A DNA stretch of 64,000 nucleotides from an uncultured Acidobacteriaceae bacterium (GTDB lineage Bacteria > Acidobacteriota > Terriglobia > Terriglobales > Acidobacteriaceae), in the NCBI GenBank assembly GCA_903828675.1, contig CAIKND010000237.1, positions 18,871-82,870 of the forward strand, in the 5' to 3' direction. The position numbers and the translations under genes are program-made. Below, piece after piece: positions 1 through 8,569 of the stretch. Numbering within the stretch: position 1 is the first letter of the stretch; the number at the start of each line of letters is the position of its first letter. The notes beneath the pieces were generated by a model that was not told the origin of the DNA, did no database searches, and was given only the letters and a program-made list of their open reading frames with translations.

Positions 1-53
1 TGGACGCCCTTAGCCGCGAAGTGGCTGCGCTGCGCGCGCAGTCGGCGAGCTAG
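1..53 (+). CDS. 3' end of an unidentified gene cut by the window edge
   Basis: From base 3 a plus-strand frame reads DALSREVAALRAQSAS and stops at the TAG ending at 53. The alanine/leucine/charged pattern looks like the end of a coiled-coil or helical C-terminus. It converges on guaA with only about 33 bases between the two stops. Only 16 residues are visible, so no family can be named and the frame itself is a judgement from composition. Confidence 0.4.
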   Translation, partial: DALSREVAALRAQSAS

Positions 54-86
54 TAGCGGCTCTTCAACTCGCCGCCAGGCAGGTTC

Positions 87-1637
87 TTATTCCCACTCAA
101 TGGTTCCCGGCGGCTTTGACGTGATGTCGTAGACCACGCGGTTGATGCCCCGAACTTCATTCACAATCCGGCTGGAGATGCGCTTCAGCACCTCATACGG
201 CAGCGGCGTCCAATCGGCCGTCATGCCGTCTTCAGAGTGCACGGCGCGCACCGCGGCGGTATAGGCATAGGTGCGCTGGTCGCCCATCACGCCCACGCTC
301 ATCACCGGCAGCAGCACCGCGAAGCTCTGCCAGATGCTCGAGTAGAGTCCGGCGGACTTGATCTCGGCCACCACGATTTCGTCGGCTTCCTGCAGCAGCG
401 CCACGCGCTCCGGCGTCACTTCGCCGAGGATGCGCACGGCCAGGCCGGGCCCTGGAAACGGTTGGCGGCCCAGCACATCTTCCGGCATCTGCATGTCGCG
501 GCCGATGCGCCGCACTTCATCCTTGAACAGATCGCGCAGAGGCTCGATCAGCTTGAGCCTCATGCCGAGTGGCAGTCCGCCCACATTGTGGTGGCTCTTG
601 ATGGTCTGGCTGGGCCCCTTCACGCTGGAAGACTCGATCACGTCGGGGTAAAGCGTGCCCTGAACGAGCCAGTCTACCCCGCCGGTTTGCTTGGCGATGC
701 GCGTGGCCTCGTCGTCGAAAACAGCGATGAACTCCGCGCCGATAATCTTTCTCTTCGTTTCGGGATCGGTGACGCCGGCCAGCTTGGATAGGAAGCGCTC
801 GCTGGCGTCTACGGCGACGATGTTGAGGCCCAGCTTTTCGCGCAGGTTGGTCTGCACGCTCATGAACTCGTTTTTGCGCAGCACGCCGTTGTTGACGAAG
901 AGGCAGGTCAACTGACTGCCGATGGCTTTGTGTACCAGCACCGCCGCGACCGACGAATCCACACCGCCACTCAGGCCGCAGATCACATGGCCCGTGCCGA
1001 CCTTCGCGCGAATTCCGGCCACGGTGGTCTCGATAAAGTGCGCCGGGGTCCAGTCGCCCGCCGCGCCGCAGATCTTGAACAGGAAATTCTTGATGAGTTG
1101 CGGCCCCAGCGGTGTATGGTGCACCTCGGGATGAAACTGCACCGCCCAGATGCGGCGTTCTTGGTTGGCGATACCGGCCAGCGCGTTCGAGGTGACGGCG
1201 GTGCGATGGAAACCGGCAGGCAGCTCGAGCGCTTCGTCGCCGTGGCTCATCCAGACGGCGAGCGTTGCCGGCAGGCCTGCAAACAGCGGAGTCGCCGCGT
1301 CCTCGATGGTGACTTCGGCGTGCCCGTATTCGCGCAGTGGCGCCGACTTCACCTTGCCGCCCATGTGGTGCACGATGAAATGCAGGCCGTAGCAGATGCC
1401 AAGCACGGGCACGCCCAGTTGCAGCAGGCTGGGGTCGGCGGCGGGCGCATCGGCATCGTAAACCGACGACGGCCCGCCAGAGAGAATGATGCCGAGCGGA
1501 TGCAGGGCCTGAATGTCGCTCAGCGGCACCGTGCAAGGCAGCACAACGGAGAAAACATTCTGTTCGCGGATGCGGCGGGCGATCAGCTGCGTGTACTGCG
1601 AACCGAAATCGAGGATGACAATTGTCTGGGTGTCCAC
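87..1637 (-). CDS. guaA: GMP synthase (glutamine-hydrolysing)
   Basis: Cytoplasmic enzyme that aminates XMP to GMP using glutamine and ATP, the last step of guanine nucleotide synthesis. At 516 residues it has the usual full length. An N-terminal class I glutamine amidotransferase carries the nucleophile Cys82 in GICYG and the His/Glu pair in QFHPEVHH near residue 168. The ATP-pyrophosphatase domain begins with the P-loop SGGVDSS near 225, and the C-terminus ends with the typical DITSKPPGTIEWE. The start codon is GTG (bases 1637-1635), with no clear Shine-Dalgarno sequence. The exported amidohydrolase gene lies 92 bases upstream on the same strand and is functionally unrelated. No purine riboswitch was recognised upstream. 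Confidence 0.97.
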   Translation of the reverse strand: MDTQTIVILDFGSQYTQLIARRIREQNVFSVVLPCTVPLSDIQALHPLGIILSGGPSSVYDADAPAADPSLLQLGVPVLGICYGLHFIVHHMGGKVKSAPLREYGHAEVTIEDAATPLFAGLPATLAVWMSHGDEALELPAGFHRTAVTSNALAGIANQERRIWAVQFHPEVHHTPLGPQLIKNFLFKICGAAGDWTPAHFIETTVAGIRAKVGTGHVICGLSGGVDSSVAAVLVHKAIGSQLTCLFVNNGVLRKNEFMSVQTNLREKLGLNIVAVDASERFLSKLAGVTDPETKRKIIGAEFIAVFDDEATRIAKQTGGVDWLVQGTLYPDVIESSSVKGPSQTIKSHHNVGGLPLGMRLKLIEPLRDLFKDEVRRIGRDMQMPEDVLGRQPFPGPGLAVRILGEVTPERVALLQEADEIVVAEIKSAGLYSSIWQSFAVLLPVMSVGVMGDQRTYAYTAAVRAVHSEDGMTADWTPLPYEVLKRISSRIVNEVRGINRVVYDITSKPPGTIEWE

Positions 1638-1729
1638 GTTTCAGTGTGGCAGGGCGCGGGGCGGGATGTAAAGACAAGCATTTGGCAGTCTACGATCCGC
1701 CATCTTCTCTTCCACCTGAATCAGCCGGC

Positions 1730-3031
1730 TCATTTCACTTCGTTCTTGTACACCACGCCCGACTTCATGACGAACCTTACGCTCTGAAGCACGCGCACAT
1801 CGTCCAGCGGGTTCTTGTCCACGGCGATGATATCGGCCCACTTGCCGGGCTCCAGTGTGCCGGTCTTCGCGCTCCAGCCCATCAGGCCTGCGGCGTTGAC
1901 GGTGGCGGTTTGCAGCGCGGCCAGGGGCGCCATCCCTAGCTGGTTCACGTAGACATCCAACTCATGCGCGTTGAGCCCATGCGGGTAGACCGCGGCATCT
2001 GTACCCAGCGCAATCTTTACGCCGGCCTGCATGGCGCGCTTGATATTGCTCTTGGCCACTGCGCTCACATCCACCATCTTCTGGTGATAGAAGGGCGGCA
2101 GGCTTCCCTTCTCCAGCATCCAGTCCTCGAGATACAGCGTGGGAACCAGATAAGTGCCATCCTTCTTCATCTCGGCGATGGCTTCGTCGTTGATGTAACT
2201 GCCATGCTCGATCGAATCCACGCCGGCCTGACTGGCCCACAGGGCTCCCTGCGCCCCATGCGCGTGCGCTGCCACCTTCCGGCCCAGGCGGTGGGCATCG
2301 GCCACAATGGCCCGCATTTCCTCCAGCGTGTACTGGGAGGCCTGCGGATCGTCGCCCTTGGACAGCACGCCGCCGGTGGCGCATATCTTGATCAGGTCGG
2401 CGCCGTACTTGATGTTCTGCCTCACCTGGTGCTGCACCGCGGCGATGCCGTCCGCCACGCCGTCCCCCACAGAGTGGTATTGGATGGGGAGCAGGTCGTT
2501 ATCGCAATGTCCGCCGGTAATGCCCAGCGCCGGCCCGCTTACCTGCATGTGCGGCCCGGCAATCTGGCCGTTGTTGATGGCATCGCGCAGGTCCACATCG
2601 GTGTAACCGCCGGCGCCCGCGTTGCGCACTGAAGTAAACCCGGCCAGCAGCGTGGTGCGGGCGTTCACTACCCCGTTGATGGCCTCCTTGGCGTCTGTCG
2701 AGGTCAGTTCGTGATACGGATCGAAGTTGGTGTCCATCGTCAGGTGGGTATGCACATCGATCAGGCCGGGTAGCACTGTCAGGCCGCTCAGGTCGATGAT
2801 CGCGTCGCCCGGTTCCGCGGGAACTGAAGCCGTGGGCGCATTGGACTGAATGGTCTCGCCCACAATGACCAGGGTTTGGCCATCTGCCAGCTTGCCGGAC
2901 TTCACGTCAAGCACATGCCCGGCGCGTACCAGGGTGCGTGTCACCTTGGCTCTGGGAGCCTCTTGGGCCGAGATATTGAATACGCCGATCGCCAAAGTCA
3001 ATGCAACTGCCAGGCTCTTCCAATTGAACAT
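1730..3031 (-). CDS. exported amidohydrolase (imidazolonepropionase/prolidase-like)
   Basis: A 433-residue metal-dependent hydrolase of the amidohydrolase superfamily with a signal peptide (about residues 1-22, ending NISAQ), so it is probably periplasmic. Metal-site motifs are in order: DVHTH (His94, His96), a lysine in LIKICATGG near 215 that would be the carbamylated bridging residue, AAHAHG near 257, IEHG near 277 and the catalytic Asp in LGTDAAVYPHG near 344. Relatives are annotated as Xaa-Pro dipeptidase-type or imidazolonepropionase-like amidohydrolases; many cleave dipeptides containing proline or hydrophobic residues. The substrate cannot be fixed from sequence. It lies between guaA and the divergent M13 peptidase, which fits loosely with extracytoplasmic peptide turnover. 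Confidence 0.88.
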   Translation of the reverse strand: MFNWKSLAVALTLAIGVFNISAQEAPRAKVTRTLVRAGHVLDVKSGKLADGQTLVIVGETIQSNAPTASVPAEPGDAIIDLSGLTVLPGLIDVHTHLTMDTNFDPYHELTSTDAKEAINGVVNARTTLLAGFTSVRNAGAGGYTDVDLRDAINNGQIAGPHMQVSGPALGITGGHCDNDLLPIQYHSVGDGVADGIAAVQHQVRQNIKYGADLIKICATGGVLSKGDDPQASQYTLEEMRAIVADAHRLGRKVAAHAHGAQGALWASQAGVDSIEHGSYINDEAIAEMKKDGTYLVPTLYLEDWMLEKGSLPPFYHQKMVDVSAVAKSNIKRAMQAGVKIALGTDAAVYPHGLNAHELDVYVNQLGMAPLAALQTATVNAAGLMGWSAKTGTLEPGKWADIIAVDKNPLDDVRVLQSVRFVMKSGVVYKNEVK

Positions 3032-3245
3032 TTCTTGCCTCCATAAGGACCGCTCCCATTATTTTGACATTTGATGCCACAACAGTGTGTCGGAAACGAT
3101 CACGCCATGCCCCCAGGGTGATAGCCTGATCTGCAATGCGGCCTGAACCAACTAGGCTGTTTCAAATTCCATTCTGGCCTCCATCATCGAGCGTATTGAG
3201 CGTCGATGGATTTGGCCGGTAGACCCGCTTCCAAGAGGAATTCCG

Positions 3246-5330
3246 ATGAACCTTCTTCGTTTTGCTCCAATTCTCATTCTCACTGCTGGAACTGCCCTGG
3301 CGCAGGCACCTGCGGCCCCCAAGGCCGATGCCAACAAGCCTGAACCGCCTGCGGTCATCAAGAGCTTCGATCTCTCGGCCATCGACAAAACCGCCGACCC
3401 CTGCACGGATTTCTACCAGTACTCCTGCGGAAACTGGGTCAAAAACAATCCCATTCCGTCAGACCAGACGCGCTGGGCGCGGTCTTTCTCGCTGCTCCGG
3501 GAGCGCAACCGCTACCTGCTCTGGGAGGAGCTGGACGCCGCCGCCAAAGCGCCGAAAAGCCCGCTGCAAAAGCAGTTCGGCGATTTCTTTGCCGCCTGCA
3601 TGGATACGGCCGCGGCCGAGAAGGCGGGCCTCAAGCCGATCCAGACAACGTGGAACCAGATTGCCGGCCTGAAAGATGCCAAGGGGCTGGCGGCCTTGCT
3701 CAGCAAGCTTGAGAACCAGGGCACCCCCGACGGCTTCTTCGAGTTCGGCGTCAGCCAGGACGACAAGGACTCGTCGCAGCAGATCGCCGTGCTCTACCAG
3801 GGTGGCCTGTCGCTGCCCGACCGCGATTACTACCTCACCGATTCGCCGCGTTTTGTCACCATCCGCGCCCAGTACATCGAGCACCTGAAGAAGATGTTCG
3901 TTCTGGGCGGCGATACGCCTGACCAGGCGGCCAAAGAAGCGGCGGCGGTGATGAAGATTGAAACCGCGATGGCCAAAGCCTCCACCAGCCGCACCGATCT
4001 GCGCGCCCCCGAGAATCGCTATCACATCTACACCGTGGCGGATTTTGAAAAGAGCGCGCCCGCTTTCGACTGGGCTGTCTACTTCCGCTCCATCGGCATA
4101 GGTCACTTCGACACGCTCAACGTGGCAACCCCCCCGTTTTTCAAGGCGCTCAGCGACCTGATCGCGAGCGAGCCTCTGGACCAGTGGCAGAGCTACCTGC
4201 GCTGGCACGTGCTGCACGGACAGGCGACCCATCTGCAGAAGGCGATTTTCGACGAGAACTTCGACTTCTTCGGCAAGACGCTGGCCGGACAGAAAGAACC
4301 GAACGCCCGCTGGAAGCAGTGCTCCTCCCTCACCGACGAAGCCCTGGGCGAAGCCGTTGGTCAGGACTGGGTCAAGCAGAACTTTCCTCCGGCAGCCAAA
4401 GACAGCATGGACAAGCTGGTCGCCGCTCTTGAAAAGTCGTTGGGCGACGATATCCGGACCCTGCCCTGGATGAGCGACGCCACCAAGAAGGCCGCGGAAG
4501 AAAAGCTGGCCATGATCCGCAACAAGATCGGATACCCCGAGAAGTGGCGCGACTACTCCAGCATCAAGGTGGACCGCACCGACCTGATCGGCAATCTGCA
4601 CAATCATGCGGTGTACGAGCGCAACTACGAATTTGCCAAGCTGGGCAAGCCGGTGGACGAGAAGGAGTGGGGCATGACGCCGCCCACCGTGAACGCCTAC
4701 TACAATCCATCCTTCAACGACATCAACTTCCCGGCCGGCATTCTGCAGCCGCCCTTCTTCGACTTCACCATTGACCCGGCTGTGAACTTTGGCGGCATCG
4801 GCGTGGTTATCGGTCACGAGATGACGCACGGCTTTGACGACGAGGGTTCGCAGTACGACGGCAAGGGCAACCTGCGCGAATGGCAGACCCCGGAAGACCG
4901 CAAGGCCTTTACAACGCGGACCGATTGCGTAGCCGACGAGTACGGCAGCTTTGAAGCAGCTCCGGCCAAGGAAGACACCCCGGCGCAGAAGCTGAATGGC
5001 AAGCTCACCCTCGGCGAGAACACTGCCGACAATGGCGGCCTGCGCATCGCCTACATGGCCCTTCTGGACACGCTGGCGGCACAGGGAAAAGCCATCACGG
5101 ACAAGGTGGACGGCTACACCGAGGCGCAGCGCTACTTCATTGGCTTTGCCCAGGTGTGGTGCCAGAATCAGACTGACCAGGCTTCCCGCCAGGCCGCGCT
5201 GACTGATCCGCATTCACCCGGCAAATGGCGCGTCAACGGCTCGGTGCAGAACTTCGACGAGTTCGGCAAGGCCTTCGGTTGCGCCCAGGGCAAGCCCATG
5301 TATCCGGTGAACTCCTGCCGCGTTTGGTAG
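3246..5330 (+). CDS. M13 family metallopeptidase (neprilysin/PepO type)
   Basis: Zinc endopeptidase of 694 residues, the normal size for bacterial M13 enzymes. The signal peptide spans about residues 1-19 (ends GTALAQA), so it works outside the cytoplasm on oligopeptides. The N-terminal domain opens with DFYQYSCGNW, a family hallmark. The substrate-binding NAYYNPSFNDINFPAG segment precedes the zinc motif HEMTH (His524, His528) followed by GFDDEG. The third ligand is Glu591 in GENTADNGG, and the C-terminal CRVW matches the conserved CxxW end. An AAGAGGAA-type ribosome site lies a few bases before the ATG. Divergent from the amidohydrolase; the promoters share 3032-3245. A perfect hairpin follows the stop. 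Confidence 0.95.
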   Translation: MNLLRFAPILILTAGTALAQAPAAPKADANKPEPPAVIKSFDLSAIDKTADPCTDFYQYSCGNWVKNNPIPSDQTRWARSFSLLRERNRYLLWEELDAAAKAPKSPLQKQFGDFFAACMDTAAAEKAGLKPIQTTWNQIAGLKDAKGLAALLSKLENQGTPDGFFEFGVSQDDKDSSQQIAVLYQGGLSLPDRDYYLTDSPRFVTIRAQYIEHLKKMFVLGGDTPDQAAKEAAAVMKIETAMAKASTSRTDLRAPENRYHIYTVADFEKSAPAFDWAVYFRSIGIGHFDTLNVATPPFFKALSDLIASEPLDQWQSYLRWHVLHGQATHLQKAIFDENFDFFGKTLAGQKEPNARWKQCSSLTDEALGEAVGQDWVKQNFPPAAKDSMDKLVAALEKSLGDDIRTLPWMSDATKKAAEEKLAMIRNKIGYPEKWRDYSSIKVDRTDLIGNLHNHAVYERNYEFAKLGKPVDEKEWGMTPPTVNAYYNPSFNDINFPAGILQPPFFDFTIDPAVNFGGIGVVIGHEMTHGFDDEGSQYDGKGNLREWQTPEDRKAFTTRTDCVADEYGSFEAAPAKEDTPAQKLNGKLTLGENTADNGGLRIAYMALLDTLAAQGKAITDKVDGYTEAQRYFIGFAQVWCQNQTDQASRQAALTDPHSPGKWRVNGSVQNFDEFGKAFGCAQGKPMYPVNSCRVW

Positions 5331-5345
5331 GCATTAGCAGAGTCT

Positions 5346-5377
5346 CGGAGCCATGGCTGTACGCGGCCATGGCTCCG
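5346..5377 (+). terminator. hairpin after the M13 peptidase
   Basis: CGGAGCCATGGC at 5346-5357 pairs perfectly with GCCATGGCTCCG at 5366-5377 around an 8-base loop. There is no following T-run, so it may be a Rho-assisted or mRNA-stabilising end rather than a classical intrinsic terminator. Confidence 0.5.
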
Positions 5378-5652
5378 GCGCGTTGCAACACCACCGGGGA
5401 GAAAATCTGTCCTCCCCGCGCCCGATTCTTGCCTCCGCGGTGGAAAGTGGGTGACTGAAGCGCAATCGCACCCTTTATGGTGCAGTCGCGGTGACGTTTC
5501 CCCCCTCCGCGACGTCAAAACCGCATCTGCGCTACATATCGGATCGCAAACCGGCCGGAAATAGGCCAAGGTTGCGCCAACAGTCGGCTTGACTCAGGGA
5601 AAATGCGCTATTCTGGGCGGTTTCCGGCTGAAACTAGGCATAACCTGCCCTC

Positions 5653-5664
5653 GGCTTTTACAAT
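5653..5664 (+). promoter_or_regulatory. shared promoter-like element of the propeller array
   Basis: GGCTTTTACAAT lies 95 bases before the first propeller start and recurs at 8491-8502, 79 bases before the third. TACAAT resembles a -10 box. Its conservation between duplicated leaders suggests it is functional, but common ancestry alone could also explain it. Confidence 0.35.
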
Positions 5665-5747
5665 GCATCAGGGACCCGTCCCAACCCAGCTCTGCTGTGG
5701 AACGATCAAACTTGGCGGCGTACGCCTGACCAGGATGAAGGAATCGC

Positions 5748-7040
5748 ATGAAGTTCACGAAATTCGGCAAGGCACTTCTGATAAGCGCCCTCTCAGCTGG
5801 CGTTATCCTCGGCGTTACGTCTTGCGTTCAGAGTTATACGGTCGGTTTTTTGTATGTAACGGGTACAGTGACGGCCCAGTCCACCAGCAACGGCATCATC
5901 AGCGGCTTCAAGATCGATCACAACACCGGCAAGCTGACTAAGGTCAACGGGCTGCCCATTTCTTCGGGCGGAGCCAATCCCATACGCGCCGCGCTAATCA
6001 CCGGAAGCCGGTTTCTCTATGTGCTGAACCAGGGAGATTGCACTGTAAGCCCCTGCGCAAATCCCAATATCACCGAGTTTGCCGTGGGCGGCAACGGCAT
6101 CCTGAGCCCGCAGGCGACTTTCTACACGCAGGGTCTCAATCCTTTCCGGATGATCGCGGACAGCTCGGGAAACTACCTTCTCGTGCTTGACCACGATTCT
6201 CCCTCGAACGCCGCCTGCGCGGCGGCTCTGGGAGCCTCGGCCACCACGTGCGGCGACATCACGGTCTTCCAGGTGAACCAGACCACCGGACGCTTGACCC
6301 TTGTGGTCAATGCCCAGGTCAGCGCGGCAGGTACGCCGCTCACCTACTTCCCGGTGCCCGCCAATCCCATCGATTTCCTGTTCTCGCCCGGGTACATCCT
6401 CACTTTGAGCGGAACCCCGGCGACCGGCGACTCGGTCTTCCCGTATACCTACACTGCCTCCAGTGGCCAGATGACGCTGAGCCAGAACAGTGCGCAGCCG
6501 CTGGGCATCAATAAGGCCACGGCCATCGTGAGCGCCTCCAGCATCGTCTACGTGCTTGACAACGAAGCGCCCAGCCCCAATCCAACCGCTGCAGCCAGCC
6601 AGATCCTGCCCTTTACCGTGGGCAGCGGCGGCGCGCTCCAGGCAGAGACCGGCGGGATTGTACCGGATGATCCCACGCTGGCCAATCCCATCTATCTCAT
6701 GGTGGAATCCAAAGGCAAGTTCCTTTATGTAGCCAACCAGGGCAACAATGCGCTGGGCTCGAACGCGCAGAGCGGTATCACCGGCTATTTCATCACCAAC
6801 TCGCCGTCTTACCAGCTCACCTTCACCACACCATCCACGTTTGGCAGCGGAGCAGGTCCCCAATGCATCGTGGAGGATCCCTCCGACCAGTTCATCTATA
6901 CGGCCAACAGGAACGACTCGACCGTTACAGGCCGTGTAGTTGACCCGAACTCAGGCGTGCTTAACGGCCTGCGCGTGTCAAGCAGCTATCCGGTCGATGG
7001 CCCGCCCACCTGGTGCCTGGTTAACGGGCGTACTGACTAG
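5748..7040 (+). CDS. beta-propeller lipoprotein, array copy 1
   Basis: A 430-residue lipoprotein with the lipobox GVTSC near residue 26, so it is probably anchored in the envelope. The rest is made of repeated blades with YVLNQG, LYVANQGNN and IYTANRNDSTV motifs, typical of 7-bladed YVTN/lactonase-like propellers. Such proteins are often labelled 6-phosphogluconolactonase-like, but an exported lipoprotein is unlikely to act in central metabolism. Start chosen at ATG 5748 with AAGGAA 5 bases upstream. It is the first of three tandem paralogues (next at 7230 and 8570) that share leader peptide, lipobox and upstream sequence. This copy is the most divergent and has cysteine pairs in loops (CTVSPCANP, CAAALGASATTC). 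A binding or adhesion role is a guess. Confidence 0.82.
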   Translation: MKFTKFGKALLISALSAGVILGVTSCVQSYTVGFLYVTGTVTAQSTSNGIISGFKIDHNTGKLTKVNGLPISSGGANPIRAALITGSRFLYVLNQGDCTVSPCANPNITEFAVGGNGILSPQATFYTQGLNPFRMIADSSGNYLLVLDHDSPSNAACAAALGASATTCGDITVFQVNQTTGRLTLVVNAQVSAAGTPLTYFPVPANPIDFLFSPGYILTLSGTPATGDSVFPYTYTASSGQMTLSQNSAQPLGINKATAIVSASSIVYVLDNEAPSPNPTAAASQILPFTVGSGGALQAETGGIVPDDPTLANPIYLMVESKGKFLYVANQGNNALGSNAQSGITGYFITNSPSYQLTFTTPSTFGSGAGPQCIVEDPSDQFIYTANRNDSTVTGRVVDPNSGVLNGLRVSSSYPVDGPPTWCLVNGRTD

Positions 7041-7229
7041 TTCAGCGCGGCTTTAGTTGCGGCTGGCGAGGGCGCCAGCCGGATGGCTGACCCCCTGCCA
7101 GGGTTGCGGGGGAGCTTTTTGAGAACGTAGCCGAATTCCGGGCGTGGCTTTTCCCTGAACGCCCGGGAATTCGATTCCAAACCTGATTTCCAGGGACCTG
7201 ATGTTCCGGCCCCGTGACGAAAGATGCGC

Positions 7230-8444
7230 ATGAAGTTCAACAAATCGAGACAGCTGTTGCTGGTCTCCGCTGCTAGCCTCCTGGTGGCCGGACTTGTGAC
7301 CGCCTGTGCCACGCTCACTGTAGACTTTGTCTTCGTGACCAGCGCCAAGGCCGCCGGAGCCAATAACTACGGTGAGATTGACGTCTTCGAGGTCAACTCG
7401 GAGTCGGGCCACATGCGCCAGATTCCCACCTCACCCTTTCCTTCAGCAGGTCGCAATCCGGTGGCGGAAGCCGTTTCAGCGGACAACGCCAACTTGTTCG
7501 TGGTGAATCAGGACGACAACAGCATCGTTCAGTTCGTCATCGGCAACGACGGCAAGCTCTATCCGTATTACACCTTCAATACGCCGGGAATTTACCCCCT
7601 CGCGATCGCGGTAAACGGATCGAACCTGTTCATCGTGGATACCTACCAGCCCCTGCCCACCTGCTCCACCGCAGCGCCTTGCTCGGGCTCCATCGGGGTT
7701 TTCCCGCTCACGGCGTCAACGAGTTCAACCCCCGTCAAGCCAGGAACGCCCGCCATCAATCCCAGCACGACCGCCAACTATTGGCCGCTGCTCGTGCCCG
7801 GCAAGCCCTCCGACGTAATAGTGCCCACCTCCGTCAATGTTCTGGCTTCGGGCGGATATGTCTACGTCTCGGCGTATGACACCACCGCGTTGCCTCACGT
7901 GGGGTATGTATTTGGCTTCACGGTTGGCTCGGGCGGAGTACTTGCTCCGTTGAGCGGGTCTCCCTTCGTTGCAGGAGTTCAACCTTCGGCCATCGCCAGC
8001 GACGCTTCCGGCAAATATGTCTATGTGACTGACTTCACGCGTGGCAATGTCCTGGGGTTCTCGGTCGCTTCTGGCCTTTTGACGCCGCTCAGCGGCAACC
8101 CGTTCCCGGCAGGCAACGCGCCCACAGCCATCGTGGTCGACACCGCTTATAGCTATGCCTACGTGGCCAATTCCGTGGACGACAACATCACGGCCTACTC
8201 CATCAGCAATGGGGCGCTCACGCGCATCGGCAGCTATCCCACGGGCCTGCAGCCGGTGGCGATCGGAATCGATCCTTCAACAAACCACTTTCTTTATACC
8301 GCCAACTTCCTTGGCAATACCGTTTCCGGCTTTCAGTTGAGTTCAACCGCGGGCACGCTGCTTGATACGCAGGGTTCACCATTCCCGTCCAACGCTCAAC
8401 CCACGGCCGTGGCCGCGATTCCACATGGCACCGCGAAGAAGTAG
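7230..8444 (+). CDS. beta-propeller lipoprotein, array copy 2
   Basis: A 404-residue paralogue of its two neighbours. Lipobox LVTAC is followed by propeller blades (LFVVNQDDNSIVQF, YVTDFTRGNVLGF, YVANSVDDNITAY, YTANFLGNTVSGF). An in-frame ATG lies 6 bases upstream at 7224. I prefer 7230 because GCGCATGAAGTTCA aligns base for base with the copy 3 start at 8570, and the equivalent of the 7224 codon is AAG there. The propeller is closer to copy 3 than to copy 1 in blade sequence and C-terminal ending (PTAVAAIPHG versus PTALVIVPHG), so these two are probably the more recent duplicates. Function unknown; probably extracytoplasmic. Confidence 0.82.
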   Translation: MKFNKSRQLLLVSAASLLVAGLVTACATLTVDFVFVTSAKAAGANNYGEIDVFEVNSESGHMRQIPTSPFPSAGRNPVAEAVSADNANLFVVNQDDNSIVQFVIGNDGKLYPYYTFNTPGIYPLAIAVNGSNLFIVDTYQPLPTCSTAAPCSGSIGVFPLTASTSSTPVKPGTPAINPSTTANYWPLLVPGKPSDVIVPTSVNVLASGGYVYVSAYDTTALPHVGYVFGFTVGSGGVLAPLSGSPFVAGVQPSAIASDASGKYVYVTDFTRGNVLGFSVASGLLTPLSGNPFPAGNAPTAIVVDTAYSYAYVANSVDDNITAYSISNGALTRIGSYPTGLQPVAIGIDPSTNHFLYTANFLGNTVSGFQLSSTAGTLLDTQGSPFPSNAQPTAVAAIPHGTAKK

Positions 8445-8490
8445 TCGCCAGTGCTGCTACATCCGGGTGCAGTAGCAATACCCCGTACCG

Positions 8491-8502
8491 GGCTTTTACA
8501 AT
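8491..8502 (+). promoter_or_regulatory. second copy of the promoter-like element
   Basis: GGCTTTTACAAT identical to 5653-5664, 79 bases before the copy 3 start. The array may therefore be transcribed from more than one promoter. Confidence 0.35.
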
Positions 8503-8569
8503 AACTACGGGGCAACCTAAACGAGTTTTCTTGGGGCTTGATCCAAATGGCCCACGACGAAGGAAGCGC

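Larger units (their letters stand above)
5331..5747. other. intergenic region before the propeller lipoprotein array
   Basis: No gene seen in these 417 bases. It contains the hairpin at 5346-5377 and the promoter-like GGCTTTTACAAT at 5653-5664, which is repeated before the third propeller gene. Short open frames here have no coding character. Confidence 0.6.

Noticed and set aside
3459..5213. 584-codon minus-strand open frame
   Set aside because: Lies opposite the M13 peptidase in full; its His/Arg/Val-rich composition is the mirror of the real frame in GC-rich DNA.
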